Shown here in pieces: positions 7,198 to 9,693 of a stretch of 9,693 nt of DNA. The stretch's first letter is position 1. The number at the start of each line of letters is the position of its first letter. The stretch spans positions 1 to 9,693 of the forward strand of contig CAMLDK010000028.1 of the NCBI GenBank assembly GCA_946478995.1, in the 5' to 3' direction. The notes under the pieces were generated by a model, which saw only the letters and a list, made by a program, of their open reading frames with translations, searched no databases and was not told where the DNA came from. Source of the DNA: an uncultured Candidatus Saccharibacteria bacterium (lineage in GTDB: Bacteria > Patescibacteria > Saccharimonadia > Saccharimonadales > 2-12-FULL-41-12). Position numbers and translations under genes: made by a program.

Positions 7198-7470
7198 TTA
7201 TTCGACTGAAACTTCAGTCCGCGGGACTGACTTGCCGGAAAATGTCTTGAATTTGCGTTTAGTAAATTTAACTATCCCATCCCGATCGGCGTGGATGGTA
7301 AAGTTACGGCTCATCTTAGTGCCTGAACCGGGCCTTTTGGTCATGCCTGCCTGACGGACTATTATCTGGCCTGTCTTGACTTTTTGGCCGCCAAATAGCT
7401 TCACACCCAGCCTCTTGCCAGGTGAGTCATGAACGTTTTTAGCCGAACCGCCAGCTTTGACTTTTGACAC
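7198..7470 (-). CDS. rpmA: 50S ribosomal protein L27
   Basis: L27 is a large-subunit protein whose N-terminal tail reaches the peptidyl-transferase centre. The 90-residue product matches the family with KAGGSAKN near the N-terminus, then SPGKRLGVKLFGGQKVKTGQ, IIVRQAG and DGIVKF. It begins directly with the mature-type tail and lacks the cleavable extension known from Firmicutes. The middle segment (KRPGSGTKMSRNFTIHA) is diverged from the usual FHPGxNVGxGxDxTLFA pattern but keeps Pro-Gly and the strand. The start is GTG, revcomp of 7468-7470, with AAAGGA overlapping the end of the upstream methyltransferase gene as ribosome site. Only four bases separate the two genes, so they are an operon. 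The usual partner gene for L21 (rplU) is not adjacent. Confidence 0.95.
   Translation of the reverse strand: MSKVKAGGSAKNVHDSPGKRLGVKLFGGQKVKTGQIIVRQAGMTKRPGSGTKMSRNFTIHADRDGIVKFTKRKFKTFSGKSVPRTEVSVE
7204..7230. repeat. Three-armed overlapping inverted repeat at the convergent gene ends
   Basis: GACTGAA (7204-7210) pairs perfectly with TTCAGTC (7213-7219) across two bases. TCAGTCC (7214-7220) pairs perfectly with GGACTGA (7224-7230) across GCG. The middle arm is shared, so the hairpins are mutually exclusive. The element lies in the last codons of rpmA and just past the response-regulator stop. No T-tract follows on either strand, so a classical intrinsic terminator is not supported. It may end or stabilise both mRNAs. 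Confidence 0.5.
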
Positions 7471-7474
7471 TTGA

Positions 7475-8674
7475 TTATTTCCTTTCGATGACTACCAGCT
7501 CGCGAGCAACTATTTGATCAGGACGATGGTAGATTAGTTCATTATTGTCAGCATGGACAAACTTTAAACGATTGTAGCCTAATTCGGTTACTTTATCAAG
7601 GGTAGTTAAGTGCCAAAAGCCCTTTTTGGTTTTCCAGGCCGGCAGGGCAAGACACATACGGAAACCGGATTTTGTTTGCCGGGCAGTGTTTTTTAAGAAG
7701 TTTTCCAATATCGCGTCAGGACCTTTAGCTATTTTTTTCAGGTCTTCCGAGGTGGGCAATATAGACAGGGGTTTTCCTAAGAATATTTCACTGGCTACCA
7801 CATCGGCCTGCTCAAGCTTAACTTTTGTAGCATCTGAGACGGCTAGGGAATATATCTCGCTAGGGGTAGTTCCTCCCGGGCAGACCTGACTGCCTTGGGC
7901 TATAAGCCAATCTAAGTTTTTCTTTGAATATTCGATCATACGCGGGTTGATATCGGAGCCGATAGCTTCGTATCCCATCAAAAGCGCTTCCTGCAGTACA
8001 ACGCCTGTTCCGCAGAAAGGGTCAATAACTTTAAGGTTAGAATCATAAGACGGCCCTACAGCCAGATTAATTATTATCTGGGCAAGCTTAGGAGGCAGCA
8101 TACCGACTTTTGCATCGCGATAAGGCCGGTTTTGATCGCGGGCTGCGTATTTTTCTATGTCCTGGACGGCAATTGATTGGGCAACTATAGTTTTGTTTCC
8201 GTTGCGCACAAAAACCAATTCCCAGCCAAGTTTGCGTGTCAGGCCGTTATGAAAGACCTGGGCTGAATTCAGAGCGAGCTCTTTATTGGGGACGGTTCTT
8301 ACGCTGCGGCCGGTAGCCTTAACAGCTTTTTTTACTTTGATTGCCGTGTTGCTGACAGACCCACTATCGGTCTTTAAGCCGTAGATACTTAATCCTAGCG
8401 TCAGTTTTCCTTCTTCCAGGTTTTTTGCCTGTTCAGGAACAGCTTGGCAAAGAAACTGACTAATCTTGTCCCATTCGACTGTATCTAGTTCAAGAAGAAC
8501 TTTACAGAACTTAACCATCCCGCCAAAACGGGCAAAATTAAAATCCTCCGGCTTTATATCTATCAAGCTGGCTACAGTTCCAACGGGACGGATTTTATGC
8601 GAACCGTAAATACTTTCCAGCTCGGCTCTGCCAAGTTTTGGCTGTCTTCCGTGAACAATTAGGACTTTCTCCAT
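7475..8674 (-). CDS. TRM11/Trm-G10-like SAM-dependent methyltransferase (COG1041-type)
   Basis: This is a predicted RNA or DNA nucleotide methyltransferase. The 399-residue protein has an N-terminal half (about 1-170) that could carry a divergent THUMP-like RNA-binding region, and a C-terminal Rossmann methyltransferase. The SAM-binding motif I is KVIDPFCGTGVVLQEA, with D218. GYEAIGSDINPRMIEYSKKN follows, with the acidic residue that binds the SAM ribose. The catalytic motif IV, normally (N/D)PPY in this family, reads ASEIFLGKPL with S295-E296-I297-F298, so the activity is uncertain. The family assignment rests on motif I, the insert after it and overall layout. The substrate is unknown; tRNA guanosine methylation is the family precedent. 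ATG at 8672-8674 follows a -10-like element with no good SD. The gene heads a two-gene operon with rpmA. Confidence 0.78.
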   Translation of the reverse strand: MEKVLIVHGRQPKLGRAELESIYGSHKIRPVGTVASLIDIKPEDFNFARFGGMVKFCKVLLELDTVEWDKISQFLCQAVPEQAKNLEEGKLTLGLSIYGLKTDSGSVSNTAIKVKKAVKATGRSVRTVPNKELALNSAQVFHNGLTRKLGWELVFVRNGNKTIVAQSIAVQDIEKYAARDQNRPYRDAKVGMLPPKLAQIIINLAVGPSYDSNLKVIDPFCGTGVVLQEALLMGYEAIGSDINPRMIEYSKKNLDWLIAQGSQVCPGGTTPSEIYSLAVSDATKVKLEQADVVASEIFLGKPLSILPTSEDLKKIAKGPDAILENFLKNTARQTKSGFRMCLALPAWKTKKGFWHLTTLDKVTELGYNRLKFVHADNNELIYHRPDQIVARELVVIERK

Positions 8675-8682
8675 ATCCCTAC

Positions 8683-8691
8683 ATTCTATCA
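8683..8691 (-). promoter_or_regulatory. Extended -10 element for the TRM11-like/rpmA operon
   Basis: Read on the minus strand, TGATAGAAT gives a TGn extension and TAGAAT (8688 to 8683). The expected start is near 8676, about two bases before the ATG at 8674. This implies a leaderless or nearly leaderless mRNA. No good -35 is present. Confidence 0.4.
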
Positions 8692-8713
8692 GCTAAAGTT
8701 TTCTTCATCCGGG

Positions 8714-8736
8714 GAGGATATACTATAAAAATCCTC
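8714..8736. repeat. Inverted repeat between divergent promoters
   Basis: GAGGAT (8714-8719) and ATCCTC (8731-8736) are perfect inverted arms around an 11-base AT-rich centre. In RNA the plus-strand stem could extend with G-U and G-C pairs. It sits in the 87-base divergent region, over the place a -35 would occupy for the rightward promoter. A shared operator is possible; a chance repeat is not excluded. Confidence 0.35.
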
Positions 8737-8747
8737 TCTTTATAAAG

Positions 8748-8759
8748 TATAATTATAAT
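8748..8759 (+). promoter_or_regulatory. Tandem TATAAT -10 elements for the membrane-protein gene
   Basis: Two perfect TATAAT hexamers lie back to back at 8748-8753 and 8754-8759. Initiation from the first would fall near 8760, immediately before the GTG at 8762. No SD precedes that GTG, so the transcript would be leaderless. No clear -35 is visible. Confidence 0.5.
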
Positions 8760-8761
8760 CT

Positions 8762-9693
8762 GTGGCAGAGAAGATAAAACGCAAATGGCGCAAAATTATT
8801 ACAGCGGTCACATTGGTCGCCTTGGCGGCTTTGGTATATGCGACAAGGGGTGAAATTGCCGATTCGATTTCCAATCTGGGCCGGGTATCGTCAACATTCC
8901 TGATATTGGCGGCCATCTTTAAAGTAGCCACTTTCCATACTTATACCAAGATGTACCAAGGGCTGTTTAAGATATTGGGCAAAACTATCAAATATAAGCC
9001 CATGATGATAGTCGCATTGGAGCTGAATTTTGTTAATAATGTCTTTCCCAGCGGCGGTGTCACGGGATTTTCTTATTTTGGTATCAGGATGAAAAAATTT
9101 CAACTCAGGGCTTCTACTTCGACACTGGTGCAAATATTAAGGTTTGCCATAATATTCATCACCTTCATGCTGATGATCTTCAGCGGTTTGTTTATTTTAG
9201 CTTTATTCTCCGGGATAAATAATCTGACTATTTTATTTACCAACACTTTGTCGGTACTGCTGACGGTCGGTATTGTCCTGAGTATTTATATAATAGGCAG
9301 CCGCAGCCGGATCGATAGTTTTTTCACCTTTTTAACAAGGGTCTTAAATAAAATCATCCAGATTATCCGCCCCAAACATCCGGAAACTATAAACATCAAA
9401 AGAGCCCGGGCAGGGTTCATTAATCTGCACGAGAATTACCTGGAGTTAAAGCGTAAATATAAAGATCTTCTAAAGCCAAGTATTTACGCGCTTATATCTA
9501 ACATTTTTGAAGTAGCTACCTTATACTGCGTCTTTTTAGCCTTTGGGCAGACATTGAATCCGGGGGCGGTAATAATAGCTTACGCCGTTGCCAACTTCGC
9601 CGGGCTGGTATCAGTCCTACCGGGCGGAGTAGGCATCTACGAAGCTCTTATGACGGCCGTTCTGGCAACTACGGGCGTGCCGCCTGCCGTCAG
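8762..9693 (+). CDS. UPF0104 / lysylphosphatidylglycerol-synthase-type transmembrane protein (3' truncated)
   Basis: The frame opens with GTG at 8762 and stays open to the window end, giving 310 residues. The translation begins MAEKIKRKWRKI and has several hydrophobic helices: about 12-27, 44-60, 75-95, 122-150 and 155-178, then more after a basic loop at about 180-230. Two family signatures are present: NNVFPSGGVTG (residues 92-102) and LPGGVGIYEALM (286-297), the Pro-Gly-Gly motifs of the flippase-like transmembrane domain shared with MprF. In MprF a C-terminal GNAT-like domain makes aminoacyl-phosphatidylglycerol. Many relatives lack it, and here the C-terminus is outside the window. Either an MprF-type enzyme or a stand-alone lipid transporter/flippase is possible; the missing N-terminal extension of MprF and the size so far favour the short type. 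It is transcribed divergently from the TRM11-like gene. Confidence 0.85.
   Translation, partial: MAEKIKRKWRKIITAVTLVALAALVYATRGEIADSISNLGRVSSTFLILAAIFKVATFHTYTKMYQGLFKILGKTIKYKPMMIVALELNFVNNVFPSGGVTGFSYFGIRMKKFQLRASTSTLVQILRFAIIFITFMLMIFSGLFILALFSGINNLTILFTNTLSVLLTVGIVLSIYIIGSRSRIDSFFTFLTRVLNKIIQIIRPKHPETINIKRARAGFINLHENYLELKRKYKDLLKPSIYALISNIFEVATLYCVFLAFGQTLNPGAVIIAYAVANFAGLVSVLPGGVGIYEALMTAVLATTGVPPAV

Noticed and set aside
8740..9133. Short minus-strand open frames near the right end
   Set aside because: The plus-strand frame from 8762 to the end encodes a protein with clear UPF0104/MprF-type motifs; the minus frames are shadows of it.

Overview
The window most likely comes from a Patescibacteria/CPR bacterium, probably Saccharibacteria (TM7). 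This is inferred from gene order and protein character: FtsE, FtsX, a coiled-coil CHAP hydrolase, a FemAB-type ligase and an S41 peptidase lie next to a compact PyrG, a stand-alone receiver domain and an L27 with no cleavable N-terminal extension. Leaders are very short, and several starts are GTG without a Shine-Dalgarno sequence. TGA serves as a stop (end of ftsE), so the UGA=Gly code of Gracilibacteria/Absconditabacteria does not apply. No 16S or marker search was possible, so the placement is moderate confidence only.

Layout. Positions 1-5066 (+) form a cell-envelope and division block: ftsE (5' truncated), ftsX (overlapping ftsE by one base), a 186-base spacer with repeats and a strong promoter, a secreted PcsB-like coiled-coil CHAP hydrolase, a FemAB-family peptidoglycan bridge ligase and a membrane-anchored S41 (Ctp) protease. 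Positions 5193-7194 (+) hold pyrG (CTP synthase) and a single-domain response regulator. Positions 7198-8674 (-) hold a TRM11-like methyltransferase followed by rpmA (L27), convergent with the response regulator with only three bases between stop codons. An 87-base divergent region then leads to a membrane protein of the UPF0104/lysylphosphatidylglycerol-synthase transmembrane family (+), cut by the window end.

How the genes work together (inference from known families): FtsEX is a mechanotransmitter that uses cytoplasmic ATP hydrolysis to activate an extracytoplasmic coiled-coil hydrolase during septation. The CHAP protein directly downstream is the obvious partner. The FemAB ligase would build peptide cross-bridges in the same wall, and the Ctp protease may process or turn over envelope proteins.

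I found no CRISPR array, tRNA, rRNA, insertion sequence, prophage or defence locus. No wholly new system is evident. The most interesting signals are regulatory: a near-consensus promoter that overlaps the apparent start codon of the CHAP gene, spaced repeats upstream of it, and several promoters placed so that their transcripts would be leaderless.
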